NCBI RefSeq assembly: GCF_027920745.1
Contig: NZ_JAQIBB010000079.1
Location: forward strand, 1-64,000
DNA from: Gallibacterium faecale
Lineage (GTDB): Bacteria > Pseudomonadota > Gammaproteobacteria > Enterobacterales > Pasteurellaceae
Length of the DNA stretch: 64,000 nucleotides
Direction: 5' to 3'
Shown: positions 18,495-27,639 of the stretch, piece by piece
How the letters are laid out: each line of letters begins with the position of its first letter
Numbering within the stretch: the stretch's first letter is position 1
Notes under the pieces: model-generated
What the model saw: the letters and a program-made list of their open reading frames with translations, nothing else
What the model was told of the DNA's origin: nothing
The model's database searches: none
Made by a program: the position numbers and the translations under genes

Positions 18495-19916
18495 TTAGAG
18501 TGAGTAATATAATTCAAACTCTGCTGGGTGTGGTAATAAGCGTACACGATCAACTTCTTTGTTTTTCAATTCAATGTATGCTTCGATGAAATCATTGCTG
18601 AATACACCGCCACGAGTTAAGAATTCGTGATCTGCGGCTAATGCTGCAAGTGCTTCATCTAATGAACCTGCTACTGTTGGGATCTCTTTTAACTCTTCAG
18701 GCGGTAAGTCATAGAGGTTTTTATCCATTGCATCACCTGGGTGAATCTTATTGATAATACCGTCTAAACCTGCCATGAGAAGTGCAGAAAATGCTAAGTA
18801 TGGGTTCGCACCTGGATCTGGGAAACGCACTTCAATACGACGTGCTTTCGGGCTAGATACAGTTGGGATACGAATTGATGCAGAACGGTTACTTGCTGAG
18901 TAAGCTAATAATACCGGTGCTTCATATCCTGGTACTAAACGTTTATAAGAGTTAGTTGTTGGGTTAGTAAACGCATTCAACGCTTTAGCGTGTTTAATTA
19001 CCCCACCGATGAAGTAAAGTGATAATTCAGATAATCCAGCATATTTATCACCTGCGAATAAGTTCACACCATCTTTACCTAAAGAGATGTGGCAGTGCAT
19101 ACCTGAACCGTTATCACCGAATAATGGTTTTGGCATAAAGCACGCTGTTTTACCATGTTCAAACGCAACGTTATGTACTACATATTTATAAATTTGAGTT
19201 TCATCCGCTTTTAAAGTTAATGTGTTAAAACGGCAAGCAATTTCGTTTTGACCAGCAGTTGCCACTTCATGGTGGTGTGCTTCAATCACAAGGCCCATAT
19301 CTTCCATTACTAAACACATTTCAGAACGTAAATCTTGTGATGAATCGACTGGAGGAACTGGGAAATAACCGCCTTTGGTTGCAGGACGGTGTCCTTTGTT
19401 ACCACCTTCATATTCTTTATCTGTATTCCAGCTCGCTTCAATATCATCAATTTGATAGAAAGAACCAGACATACCAGTTTTGAAACGTACATCATCAAAC
19501 AAGAAGAATTCTGGTTCTGGACCAACTAATACACTGTCAGCAATACCAGATGCTTTTAGATATTCTTCTGCACGGATTGCAATTGAACGTGGGTCACGAT
19601 CATAACCTTGCATAGTAGTTGGTTCATAAACATTACAACGAATTGACAATGTTGGTACGCTGAAGAATGGATCGACCAATGCGCTTTCAGGGATTGGCAT
19701 TAAAACCATGTCTGATTTGTTAATTGTTTTCCAACCTGCGATAGAAGAACCATCAAACATTTTACCGTCTTCAAAGAAATCTTCATCTACTGCACTTACT
19801 GGTACAGAAACGTGTTGTTCTTTACCTCTAATATCAGTAAAACGAAGATCAACAAAACGGATACCGTGTTCTTCAATAAGTTCGAAAACTTTATCAATTG
19901 CTTGTGTGTTTGCCAT
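18495..19916 (-). CDS. glnA: GlnA: glutamine synthetase type I
   Basis: Makes glutamine from glutamate, ammonia and ATP as a dodecamer. It has 473 residues (E. coli 469). The signature DGSSIAGW lies near residues 56-63, the glutamate-binding loop near NGSGMHCH, and the adenylylation tyrosine is Y402 in DKNLYDLPPEE. The modifying enzyme GlnE is encoded at 34780-37686, so activity control by adenylylation is likely. The ATG at 19916 has AGGA 6 bases upstream. The gene is monocistronic, and the intergenic region is shared with typA. Confidence 0.97.
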   Translation of the reverse strand: MANTQAIDKVFELIEEHGIRFVDLRFTDIRGKEQHVSVPVSAVDEDFFEDGKMFDGSSIAGWKTINKSDMVLMPIPESALVDPFFSVPTLSIRCNVYEPTTMQGYDRDPRSIAIRAEEYLKASGIADSVLVGPEPEFFLFDDVRFKTGMSGSFYQIDDIEASWNTDKEYEGGNKGHRPATKGGYFPVPPVDSSQDLRSEMCLVMEDMGLVIEAHHHEVATAGQNEIACRFNTLTLKADETQIYKYVVHNVAFEHGKTACFMPKPLFGDNGSGMHCHISLGKDGVNLFAGDKYAGLSELSLYFIGGVIKHAKALNAFTNPTTNSYKRLVPGYEAPVLLAYSASNRSASIRIPTVSSPKARRIEVRFPDPGANPYLAFSALLMAGLDGIINKIHPGDAMDKNLYDLPPEELKEIPTVAGSLDEALAALAADHEFLTRGGVFSNDFIEAYIELKNKEVDRVRLLPHPAEFELYYSL

Positions 19917-20232
19917 AATCAATCCTCTTAATTTTGGAGTAGTTAATTTATAAAGATAATGTTGTTTTTTTGAATTCAGATAAACAATATCCTATTTTTA
20001 TTAAAAATAAAATAGATTTTTTTGTTTTTTTCAAAAAAATATCTAAAAACAAAAAATAGGTACCTACATTATTTAATAGCCGTCTGTATTAAAACGCAGT
20101 ATAATTTGCCACCTTTTCACCCGTTATGCTGTTAACGTTGGGCTTTCTATAAGGCAACAAGCAGTATTCAGTATAACGAAAGCCAAACTATTTCAAAATA
20201 CTACAACCCGAATAAACGAAGATAATTTTCAC
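19917..20232. promoter_or_regulatory. glnA-typA divergent intergenic region
   Basis: These 316 bp hold no gene. The glnA side (19920-20060) is made of A and T runs, and I could not place a confident -35/-10 or a nitrogen-type (GG-N10-GC) promoter. On the typA side a perfect TATAAT is at 20100-20105, but its -35 position (TAGCCG) is poor, so the promoter may need an activator. A long stem-loop lies between it and typA (see 20139-20187). Confidence 0.5.
20139..20187 (+). promoter_or_regulatory. Stem-loop in the typA 5' leader
   Basis: GGCTTTC-TATA (20141-20151) pairs with TATA-AC-GAAAGCC (20072 bases onward at 20172-20184), leaving a 20-base loop and a two-base bulge. Flanking TTG and CAA can extend it. 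It sits inside the presumed 120-base untranslated leader. There is no U tract, so it is not a terminator. Confidence 0.45.
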
Positions 20233-22086
20233 ATGAAAAACGATTTAGATATTAGTAAGTTGCGTAATATTGCGATCATTGCGCACGTTGACCACGGTAA
20301 AACTACGCTTGTTGATAAACTACTCCAACAATCAGGTACATTAGAAGCCTCGCGCACTGGTGATACAGATGAACGTGTAATGGACTCTAATGCTTTAGAA
20401 AAAGAACGCGGTATCACCATTTTGGCAAAGAATACCGCGATTAACTGGAATGATTATCGGATTAATATTGTTGATACACCGGGACACGCCGATTTTGGTG
20501 GTGAAGTAGAACGTGTATTATCAATGGTAGATAGCGTTCTTCTATTAGTTGATGCGTTTGATGGTCCAATGCCACAAACTCGTTTCGTTACCCAAAAAGC
20601 GTTTGCTCATGGTTTAAAACCAATTGTTGTTATCAATAAAGTCGATCGCCCAGGCGCAAGACCAGATTGGGTTGTTGATCAAGTATTTGATCTTTTTGTG
20701 AATCTTGGTGCAACCGATGAACAACTCGACTTCCCGATTATTTATGCTTCAGCATTAAATGGTGTTGCTGGTTTAGAACATGAAGAGTTAGCTGATGATA
20801 TGACCCCATTATTTGAAGCTATCGTGAAATATGTTGAACCGCCAAAAGTAGAATTAGATAAACCATTCCAAATGCAAATTTCTCAATTAGATTACAACAG
20901 CTATGTTGGTGTCATTGGTATTGGTCGAATTAAACGTGGTTCAGTAAAACCAAATCAAGCCGTTGTTATTATTGACAGTGAAGATAAGACCCGCAATGCA
21001 CGTGTTGGTCAAGTATTAGGTCACCTTGGTTTACAACGTTATGAAGAAGATATCGCGAATGCAGGTGACATTATTGCATTAACTGGTTTAGGTGAATTAA
21101 ATATCTCCGATACTATCTGTGATGTAAATAACGTTGAAGCCTTACCAGCATTAACGGTTGATGAGCCAACTGTAACCATGTTCTTCTGCGTTAATACTTC
21201 ACCATTCTGTGGCCGTGAAGGTAAATATGTCACCTCTCGCCAAATTCTTGAACGTTTAAATAAAGAATTAGTTCATAACGTTGCATTACGTGTTGAAGAA
21301 ACCGAAGACCCAGATGCTTTCCGTGTTTCTGGTCGTGGTGAATTACATCTTTCTGTGTTAATTGAAAATATGCGTCGTGAGGGATATGAATTAGCGGTTT
21401 CTCGCCCGAAAGTTATTTTCCGCCAAATTGATGGTCGTAAACAAGAACCATTTGAACAAGTTACCATTGATATTGAAGAACAACATCAAGGTGCGGTAAT
21501 GGAAGCATTAGGTATTCGTAAAGGTGAAGTACGCGATATGGTGCCAGACGGTAAAGGTCGTACTCGCTTAGAATACATTATTCCAAGCCGTGGTCTAATT
21601 GGTTTCCGTAATGAATTTATGACAATGACCTCAGGTACTGGCTTACTCTACTCAAGTTTCAGCCATTATGACGATGTTAGACCAGGCGAAATTGGCCAAC
21701 GTCAAAATGGGGTATTAATCTCAAACGCAACTGGTAAAGCACTCGCTTATGCACTATTCGGTTTACAAGATCGTGGTAAATTAATGATTGACCATGGTGC
21801 TGAAGTTTATGAAGGGCAAGTTATTGGTATTCATAGCCGTTCTAATGACTTAACTGTAAACTGTTTACAAGGTAAGAAATTAACCAATATGCGTGCAGCT
21901 GGAAAAGACGAAGCTGTTGTATTAGTTCCACCAGTACGTTTCACACTAGAACAAGCATTAGAATTTATTGATGATGATGAATTAGTCGAAGTTACACCAG
22001 CTTCAATCCGTATTCGTAAGAAATACTTAACAGAAGTTGAGCGTAAACGTGCTAATCGTACAACGACTAGTACCAGTACACGTTAA
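20233..22086 (+). CDS. typA: TypA/BipA: ribosome-associated translational GTPase
   Basis: Elongation-factor-like GTPase acting on the ribosome, needed for growth in cold and stress and for late 50S assembly. It has 617 residues. The G motifs are AHVDHGKT (17-24), DTPGH (81-85) and NKVD (135-138); domains II, III, V and the C-terminal region follow. The C-terminus is Thr/Ser-rich (RTTTSTSTR). There is no strong Shine-Dalgarno before the ATG. It is monocistronic with a long structured leader and a strong terminator. Confidence 0.96.
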   Translation: MKNDLDISKLRNIAIIAHVDHGKTTLVDKLLQQSGTLEASRTGDTDERVMDSNALEKERGITILAKNTAINWNDYRINIVDTPGHADFGGEVERVLSMVDSVLLLVDAFDGPMPQTRFVTQKAFAHGLKPIVVINKVDRPGARPDWVVDQVFDLFVNLGATDEQLDFPIIYASALNGVAGLEHEELADDMTPLFEAIVKYVEPPKVELDKPFQMQISQLDYNSYVGVIGIGRIKRGSVKPNQAVVIIDSEDKTRNARVGQVLGHLGLQRYEEDIANAGDIIALTGLGELNISDTICDVNNVEALPALTVDEPTVTMFFCVNTSPFCGREGKYVTSRQILERLNKELVHNVALRVEETEDPDAFRVSGRGELHLSVLIENMRREGYELAVSRPKVIFRQIDGRKQEPFEQVTIDIEEQHQGAVMEALGIRKGEVRDMVPDGKGRTRLEYIIPSRGLIGFRNEFMTMTSGTGLLYSSFSHYDDVRPGEIGQRQNGVLISNATGKALAYALFGLQDRGKLMIDHGAEVYEGQVIGIHSRSNDLTVNCLQGKKLTNMRAAGKDEAVVLVPPVRFTLEQALEFIDDDELVEVTPASIRIRKKYLTEVERKRANRTTTSTSTR

Positions 22087-22100
22087 ATTCTGATTTTCTC

Positions 22101-22140
22101 CTCCCTCTATTTCGCCTAGAATAGAGGGAGTTTTTTTATT
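22101..22140 (+). terminator. Terminator of typA
   Basis: The perfect 11-bp stem CTCCCTCTATT/AATAGAGGGAG with an 8-base loop is followed by TTTTTTTATT. Confidence 0.93.
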
Positions 22141-22154
22141 GTTTTGTTGTCATC

Positions 22155-23156
22155 ATGAACACACCACATAAACGTCCAACCTTACAAACTATTGCTGATC
22201 ATCTCGGTGTCACCAAAATGACGATTAGCCGTTATTTACGTAATCCTGATTCTGTTGCACCTGATACTCGAGAAAGAATCGCTAAAGCAATTGAACAATT
22301 CGGTTATATTCCTAATCGTGCGCCAAATATGTTATCCAATGCCAAAAGTCGTGCTATTGGTGTATTAGTACCATCATTAACGAACCAAGTTTTTGCTGAT
22401 GTGATTAAAGGAATCGAAAAAATCACAGATAAAGCAGGTTATCAAACAATGCTGGCCCACTATGGTTATAGTTTAGAGAAAGAAGAACAACGTGTTGAAT
22501 CGTTACTTTCTTACAATGTAGATGGTTTAATTTTGTCTGAAAATCAACACTCTGACAGAACCTTAAAAATGATTGAAATCGCTAATATACCAGTGATTGA
22601 AATTATGGATAGTAACCAATTAGGCATTCAGCAAGTCATCGGTTTCGATAATACTGTCGCTGCCCAAGCGATGGTGGAAACAATGATCCAACGTGGTCAT
22701 CAGCATATTATTTATTTTACTGCCCGTATGGATAAACGGACAAAACTTAAAATGCAAGGCTATGAACTGGCAATGAAAAAACATGGATTAACGCCACATA
22801 GTATGATCACTGAATTTCCTTCTTCATTTTCACTAGGTGCAGAATTATTACATCAAGCATTAGCTAAATATCCTGATATGGATGGAATTATGTGTACCAA
22901 TGATGACTTAGCGGTTGGTGCATTATTTGAATGCCAACGTTTAGGCATTAATGTGCCTGAACAGATTGGTATTGCTGGTTTCCATGGTCATGATGTTGGG
23001 CAGGCTATGAATCCTCAACTCGCCAGTGTAATTACCCCACGTCTTGCTATTGGCCAACGTGCAGCAGAAGAGTTGCTAAATCGCATTAATGGTATCCAAC
23101 AGCAAAGTAGCATTATTGATCTCGGCTATCATATTCATATTGGTGAAAGTATTTGA
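22155..23156 (+). CDS. gntR: GntR: LacI-family gluconate utilisation repressor
   Basis: An N-terminal LacI helix-turn-helix (about residues 9-28, LQTIADHLGVTKMTISRYL) is followed by a periplasmic-binding-protein-like effector domain. Long stretches match E. coli GntR closely: GYIPNRAP, SLTNQVFA, GYQTMLAHYGY, CTNDDLAVGA and GIAGFHGHD. By homology it represses gluconate uptake and kinase genes when gluconate is absent. No gluconate gene adjoins it here. The ATG lies only 14 bases after the typA terminator T run and has no Shine-Dalgarno, so it may be poorly translated or read from a leaderless message. Confidence 0.88.
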   Translation: MNTPHKRPTLQTIADHLGVTKMTISRYLRNPDSVAPDTRERIAKAIEQFGYIPNRAPNMLSNAKSRAIGVLVPSLTNQVFADVIKGIEKITDKAGYQTMLAHYGYSLEKEEQRVESLLSYNVDGLILSENQHSDRTLKMIEIANIPVIEIMDSNQLGIQQVIGFDNTVAAQAMVETMIQRGHQHIIYFTARMDKRTKLKMQGYELAMKKHGLTPHSMITEFPSSFSLGAELLHQALAKYPDMDGIMCTNDDLAVGALFECQRLGINVPEQIGIAGFHGHDVGQAMNPQLASVITPRLAIGQRAAEELLNRINGIQQQSSIIDLGYHIHIGESI

Positions 23157-23175
23157 TTTTACAAAAGCCAGATAC

Positions 23176-23212
23176 AAAATTGCCTTAGCGACTAACTAAG
23201 GCAATTTTTTTA
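23176..23212. terminator. Bidirectional terminator between gntR and pgsA
   Basis: AAAATTGCCTTAG (23176-23188) pairs with CTAAGGCAATTTT (23196-23208) over 13 bp with a 7-base loop. On the plus strand a T run follows (gntR end); on the minus strand TTTTGTATC follows (end of the comEC-to-pgsA unit). Confidence 0.88.
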
Positions 23213-23221
23213 ATTAATTGT

Positions 23222-23776
23222 TTACTCATCTTCTTTTAGCAAACTTTCTTTGGCTAAAGATAAATATTGCCACATTGACCATACGGTTAAAATCACTGCC
23301 ACATATAAGGCAATGATAGCAATGATCTCCATGGTTGGGTTATAACGCCATAATAAACCAATTAACGCTATCATTTGTGAGGTCGTTTTTACTTTACCTA
23401 ACCAAGACACCGCAACTTTATTACGATCACCTAATTCTGCCATCCATTCACGTAATGCAGAAATAATAATTTCTCGAGAAATCATTACAATAGCAGGAAT
23501 GGTAATCCAAAATACATGGTAGTGTTGTACTACTAACACTAACGCTGCTGCCACCATCACTTTATCAGCAACAGGATCAAGAAAAGCACCAAAACGCGTT
23601 GTTTGTTTCCATCTTCTCGCTAAAAAACCATCTAGCCAGTCAGTTACTGCCGCTACGGTAAAAATAATTGCGGTCCATAATGGCGCCCAACTAAAAGGTA
23701 AATAAAATAAAATAATAAAGAATGGAATCAGTACAACTCGAAAAAAGGTTAAAAAGGTTGGAATATTTAATTTCAT
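23222..23776 (-). CDS. pgsA: PgsA: phosphatidylglycerophosphate synthase
   Basis: Inner-membrane CDP-alcohol phosphotransferase that joins CDP-diacylglycerol and glycerol-3-phosphate. It has 184 residues (E. coli 182). The catalytic signature DG-x2-AR-x8-G-x3-D-x3-D is intact at residues 46-71. I chose ATG 23776 because the protein then begins MKLNIPTFLTFFR as in relatives; the Shine-Dalgarno is weak. CDP-diacylglycerol comes from CdsA (50212). Confidence 0.94.
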   Translation of the reverse strand: MKLNIPTFLTFFRVVLIPFFIILFYLPFSWAPLWTAIIFTVAAVTDWLDGFLARRWKQTTRFGAFLDPVADKVMVAAALVLVVQHYHVFWITIPAIVMISREIIISALREWMAELGDRNKVAVSWLGKVKTTSQMIALIGLLWRYNPTMEIIAIIALYVAVILTVWSMWQYLSLAKESLLKEDE

Positions 23777-23849
23777 CTTGATCACCAGATCACTTAACAC
23801 TACGCATCACTATTGTAAACATATTCACTGGCTTTGCCTATAAGCAAAA

Positions 23850-25673
23850 TCAATGTTTTAAAATTTCAAAAATTTTTTCGGCTAATGCCCGAGAAATCCC
23901 CGGAACTGAAGCGATTTCTTCCACAGTAGCCGCTTTGACACCTTGCAAACCACCAAGATATTTTAATAATGCCTGACGGCGTTTTGCCCCAACACCTTCG
24001 ATACTCTCCAGACCACTCTGCATAAAGGCTTTTTGCCGTTTCTTACGATGTCCTGAAATTGCATGATTATGCGATTCATCACGAATATGCTGAATCAGGT
24101 GTAAGGCTAAATTATCAGGTTCGAGATGAATCTCGCGCTCTGAACTACCGATTAATAGAGTTTCTAAACCAGCTTTACGATCAACCCCTTTTGCTACACC
24201 AATCAGAAGCGGTTTATCTTTATTCCAACTTACCTTTAATTGTTCAAATACCGATAAGGCTCGATTTAATTGTCCTTTTCCACCATCAATAAAAATGATG
24301 TCAGGAATTTTATCGGCACTCAGATCTTTGTCATAACGCTTATATAATGCTTGCTCCATCGCTGCATAATCATCACCATGAGTCCCTTCAATATTAAAAC
24401 GGCGATATTCCGCTTTTAATGGCCCTTCTGCGCCAAATACCACACAAGAAGCCACGGTATTTTCTCCCATAGTATGACTAATATCAAAACACTCCATACG
24501 TTGAATTTTTGTGATACCTAATAAGGTTTGTAGCGTTTGATAACGTTCCTCAATTCGTCCTTGTTGTTGTAATTGCGTTGTCAGTGCCACTTTGGCATTA
24601 GTTTGTGCTAACTGCAAATAGCGATTCTTATCCCCTTTCACTTTATCTTGAATCTGAATTTGTCGCCCAGCCTGTTCACTAAGTAAAGTTTCCAACATAC
24701 TTTTATCGGCTAAGGTATGATCTAATACAATACTATCTGGAATACTACGTCCTTGATGCGCTTGTAAATAAAATTGCCCTAAAAAGGTTTCAATAACTTC
24801 TGATAAAGTCGTATCTGCTGGAATTTTAGGGAAATAACTACGATTACCCAAAATTTTACCATGACGAATAAATAATACTTGTACACAAGCCAAGCCCGAT
24901 TTATACGCAATCGCAATAATATCAATATCATCAAGGCGATCATTACTCACAAATTGTTTTTCCATCACTGAACGAACCGCTTGAATCTGATCACGAAAGC
25001 GGGCTGCATTCTCAAAATCCAATTCTTGACTAGCCTGCTCCATTTTCTGAATCAAATGAGTGACAACTTGTTGATCTTTACCTTGTAAAAATAATCGTGC
25101 TAACTCAACCTGTTGTTGATACTCTTCATCACTCACATAACCCGCAACACAAGGCGCTAAACAGCGTTTAATCTGATACTGTAAACAAGGTCGCGAACGG
25201 TTGTTATAGATACTATTTTCACATTGACGTATTGGAAATAGCTTTTGCATTAACGATAAGGTTTCACGCACTGCTGATGAGTGTGGATAAGGGCCAAAAT
25301 ACTCTCCTGCTATTTTTTTCGCCCCACGATAAGAGGTAATACGAGGATGTCGTTCATTCGTTAATAAAATAAAAGGATAAGACTTATCATCTCGCAATAA
25401 CACGTTATAACGTGGCTGATACTGCTTGATAAAATTATGCTCTAGCAGTAAAGCCTCAGTTTCTGAATGTGTGATTGTGGTGTCAATGTGATCAATCGCA
25501 GCAACTAAGGCTTCTGTTTTTTTACTACTAACTTGCTTTCTGAAATAGCTTGAAAGGCGTTTTTTTAAATTTTTTGCCTTACCAACATAAATAACCGTGT
25601 CATTACGATCATACATCCGATATACACCAGGTTGCTCTGGCGCATCGCGTAGAAAAACTTTTGCATCAAACAT
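23850..25673 (-). CDS. uvrC: UvrC: excinuclease ABC subunit C
   Basis: Makes both incisions in nucleotide excision repair after UvrAB loads it. It has 607 residues (E. coli 610). Order: GIY-YIG nuclease (GVYRMYD, VIYVGKAKNL; about 16-95), a conserved cysteine region, the UVR motif (about 200-240), the RNase H-like nuclease (DISHTMG, FIDGGKGQL) and C-terminal helix-hairpin-helix repeats (LESIEGVGAKRRQALL). It follows kdsB by 5 bp. Confidence 0.96.
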   Translation of the reverse strand: MFDAKVFLRDAPEQPGVYRMYDRNDTVIYVGKAKNLKKRLSSYFRKQVSSKKTEALVAAIDHIDTTITHSETEALLLEHNFIKQYQPRYNVLLRDDKSYPFILLTNERHPRITSYRGAKKIAGEYFGPYPHSSAVRETLSLMQKLFPIRQCENSIYNNRSRPCLQYQIKRCLAPCVAGYVSDEEYQQQVELARLFLQGKDQQVVTHLIQKMEQASQELDFENAARFRDQIQAVRSVMEKQFVSNDRLDDIDIIAIAYKSGLACVQVLFIRHGKILGNRSYFPKIPADTTLSEVIETFLGQFYLQAHQGRSIPDSIVLDHTLADKSMLETLLSEQAGRQIQIQDKVKGDKNRYLQLAQTNAKVALTTQLQQQGRIEERYQTLQTLLGITKIQRMECFDISHTMGENTVASCVVFGAEGPLKAEYRRFNIEGTHGDDYAAMEQALYKRYDKDLSADKIPDIIFIDGGKGQLNRALSVFEQLKVSWNKDKPLLIGVAKGVDRKAGLETLLIGSSEREIHLEPDNLALHLIQHIRDESHNHAISGHRKKRQKAFMQSGLESIEGVGAKRRQALLKYLGGLQGVKAATVEEIASVPGISRALAEKIFEILKH

Positions 25674-25678
25674 TGGCT

Positions 25679-26455
25679 TTAACGTGATAATAATTCTCGT
25701 ACTTTAACCAGATCTTCCATTGTATCCACGCCAACAGCGGGAACTTCTAACGCTAGCTCACAATGAATACGTTCACCATTCCATAATACCCGCAACTGTT
25801 CTAGTGATTCACATTTTTCTAAGCTTGTTGGCTGCCAAGTAACATATTGACGAATAAAGCCTGCTTTATAAGCATAAATTCCGATATGGCGTTGATAATG
25901 TTGCTGCTCGATCGCTAAATTAGGAATCTGTTCTGGCTGTTGATACACCGTAGTAAATTGATCACGATGCCAAGGAATCACAGCACGCGAAAAATAGAGT
26001 ACATAACCATTTTTATCCGTTAATACCTTCACCACATTCGAATTGAATAACTCTGTTGGATCATCAATTTCAACTGATAAAGTTGCCATATTCACTTGAT
26101 ATTTTTGTAAATTTTCCGCAACCTGTTTCACAATCACAGGTGGGATTAAAGGTTCATCTCCTTGAATATTCACAATGATTTCATCATCTACCAACGCTAA
26201 TTGACTTACCACTTCAGCCAAACGCTCAGTACCTGAAGAGTGGTGTTCTGAAGTCAAACATACTTCTCCACCAAAAGCATTAACCACTTCTACAATTTGT
26301 GGATGATCCGTTGCTACAATCACACGTTTAGCGCCAGATAACTGTGCTTTTTCCCATACATGTTGAATCATCGGTTTACCTGCAATATCTGCTAACGGTT
26401 TTCCCGGTAAACGACTAGAGGCATAACGGGCAGGAATAATCACACTAAAACTCAT
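25679..26455 (-). CDS. kdsB: KdsB: CMP-KDO synthetase
   Basis: Activates KDO with CTP for lipopolysaccharide inner core. It has 258 residues. The nucleotide-binding start is IIPARYASSRLPGKPLADI, with NIQGDEP and the C-terminal VDTMEDL. ATG 26455 has AAGGAG 8 bases upstream and follows the ycaR stop by one base. Confidence 0.96.
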   Translation of the reverse strand: MSFSVIIPARYASSRLPGKPLADIAGKPMIQHVWEKAQLSGAKRVIVATDHPQIVEVVNAFGGEVCLTSEHHSSGTERLAEVVSQLALVDDEIIVNIQGDEPLIPPVIVKQVAENLQKYQVNMATLSVEIDDPTELFNSNVVKVLTDKNGYVLYFSRAVIPWHRDQFTTVYQQPEQIPNLAIEQQHYQRHIGIYAYKAGFIRQYVTWQPTSLEKCESLEQLRVLWNGERIHCELALEVPAVGVDTMEDLVKVRELLSR

Positions 26456-26456
26456 T

Positions 26457-26651
26457 TTAGGCTCCTTGTGCTTCTGATGTAGAAGGTGATGCGAGAGGTA
26501 CCGCATTTTCAGGTAATAAAGCGGGTATTCCATTAATCACTGGATAAGCTAGCTGTTCATTTTGACAAATAAAACGCTGTTGTTCCGCATCAAAACTTAA
26601 TGGTTGATGACAATGCGGACAAGCTAACATTGAAATAACTTTTTGTTTCAT
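26457..26651 (-). CDS. ycaR: YcaR: Trm112-like small protein
   Basis: A 64-residue member of the UPF0434/Trm112 family, small zinc-ribbon-like proteins. The segment MLACPHCHQPL has the one CxxC pair that is kept in E. coli YcaR, and YPVINGIPALLPE is the conserved second half. Its role in bacteria is not settled. It sits between lpxK and kdsB as in E. coli, so it is probably co-translated with kdsB. Confidence 0.88.
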   Translation of the reverse strand: MKQKVISMLACPHCHQPLSFDAEQQRFICQNEQLAYPVINGIPALLPENAVPLASPSTSEAQGA

Positions 26652-26653
26652 TC

Positions 26654-27628
26654 TTAGATGACCTTAGACATAATTTTTTCAATTAAATGATTTAACTGCG
26701 TTGTTTCAATCTGTGCAGAAACAGGAACGTACCACCAATTCTCCTGTGCAAAAGCGGTACATTTCACGGCATCTTTTTCTGTCATCAATAAAGGGATCTC
26801 TGCATTATCAATAGGCTGAAAATCTGTTGCTTGAAAAGCATAATGATCAGCAAACGCATACTGTTTTACCAATGTTAATCCCTGCTGCTGCAAGGTGGCA
26901 AAAAAGCGAGGAGGATGCCCAATTCCTGCTACTGCATTGACTTGTGAAAAAGTTGTCAATAAGCGCTGTTCACCTGTGACTAAATTTATGGCGACTTCGG
27001 GCGCTAATTGCATTGCAATTTCGCCATCTTGTGCAATTCCGCCATTACAGATGACTGCATCAACTTCGGCTAAACGTTGTTGTGGTAACTCACGTAACGG
27101 TCCAGCAGGCAATAGATGTCCATTCCCAAAACGGCGTTCGCCATCGACAACAACCAATTCCACATCTCGTTGTAACTTATAATGCTGCAAACCATCATCA
27201 CTGATAATCACTTGTGGATGGTAAGCTTTATATAACAACTCTATACTTTCACGGCGATTAGGGGAAATTGCAACTGGTGCTGAGGTACGCTTTGCAATTA
27301 AAACAGGTTCATCACCCGTCTTTTGTGGATCTGAATTAGCGCAAACTAAAAAAGGATATTCTGTACTTGATCCACCATAACCACGTGAAATAACACCGAC
27401 ACGAATACCTTTTGCTTGTAATTGTTCTACTAAACAGACGACTAATGGCGTTTTCCCATTACCACCAACAGAAAGATTGCCTACTACGACCACTGGACAA
27501 GGTGCTTTCCAACTAGCAAAAATCCCCGTTTGATAAGCCTTTCTCCGTAGATAGGTGATTAATTGAAATAACCAAGCGAATGGTAATAGTAACCATTGTA
27601 ACCACGACTGTTGATACCAAAATTTCAT
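26654..27628 (-). CDS. lpxK: LpxK: tetraacyldisaccharide 4'-kinase
   Basis: Membrane-bound kinase that adds the 4'-phosphate of lipid A. It has 324 residues. An N-terminal membrane helix (about 8-27) precedes the P-loop SVGGNGKT (53-60); SDDGLQHY and RFGNGHLLPAGPLRE are family blocks, and MTEKDAVK lies near the C-terminus. It follows msbA by 11 bp. Confidence 0.96.
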   Translation of the reverse strand: MKFWYQQSWLQWLLLPFAWLFQLITYLRRKAYQTGIFASWKAPCPVVVVGNLSVGGNGKTPLVVCLVEQLQAKGIRVGVISRGYGGSSTEYPFLVCANSDPQKTGDEPVLIAKRTSAPVAISPNRRESIELLYKAYHPQVIISDDGLQHYKLQRDVELVVVDGERRFGNGHLLPAGPLRELPQQRLAEVDAVICNGGIAQDGEIAMQLAPEVAINLVTGEQRLLTTFSQVNAVAGIGHPPRFFATLQQQGLTLVKQYAFADHYAFQATDFQPIDNAEIPLLMTEKDAVKCTAFAQENWWYVPVSAQIETTQLNHLIEKIMSKVI

Positions 27629-27639
27629 ATTACCTCTGA

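Noticed and set aside
26457..26651. ycaR as a spurious small frame
   Set aside because: It matches E. coli YcaR in length, CPxC motif and position between lpxK and kdsB, so I kept it.
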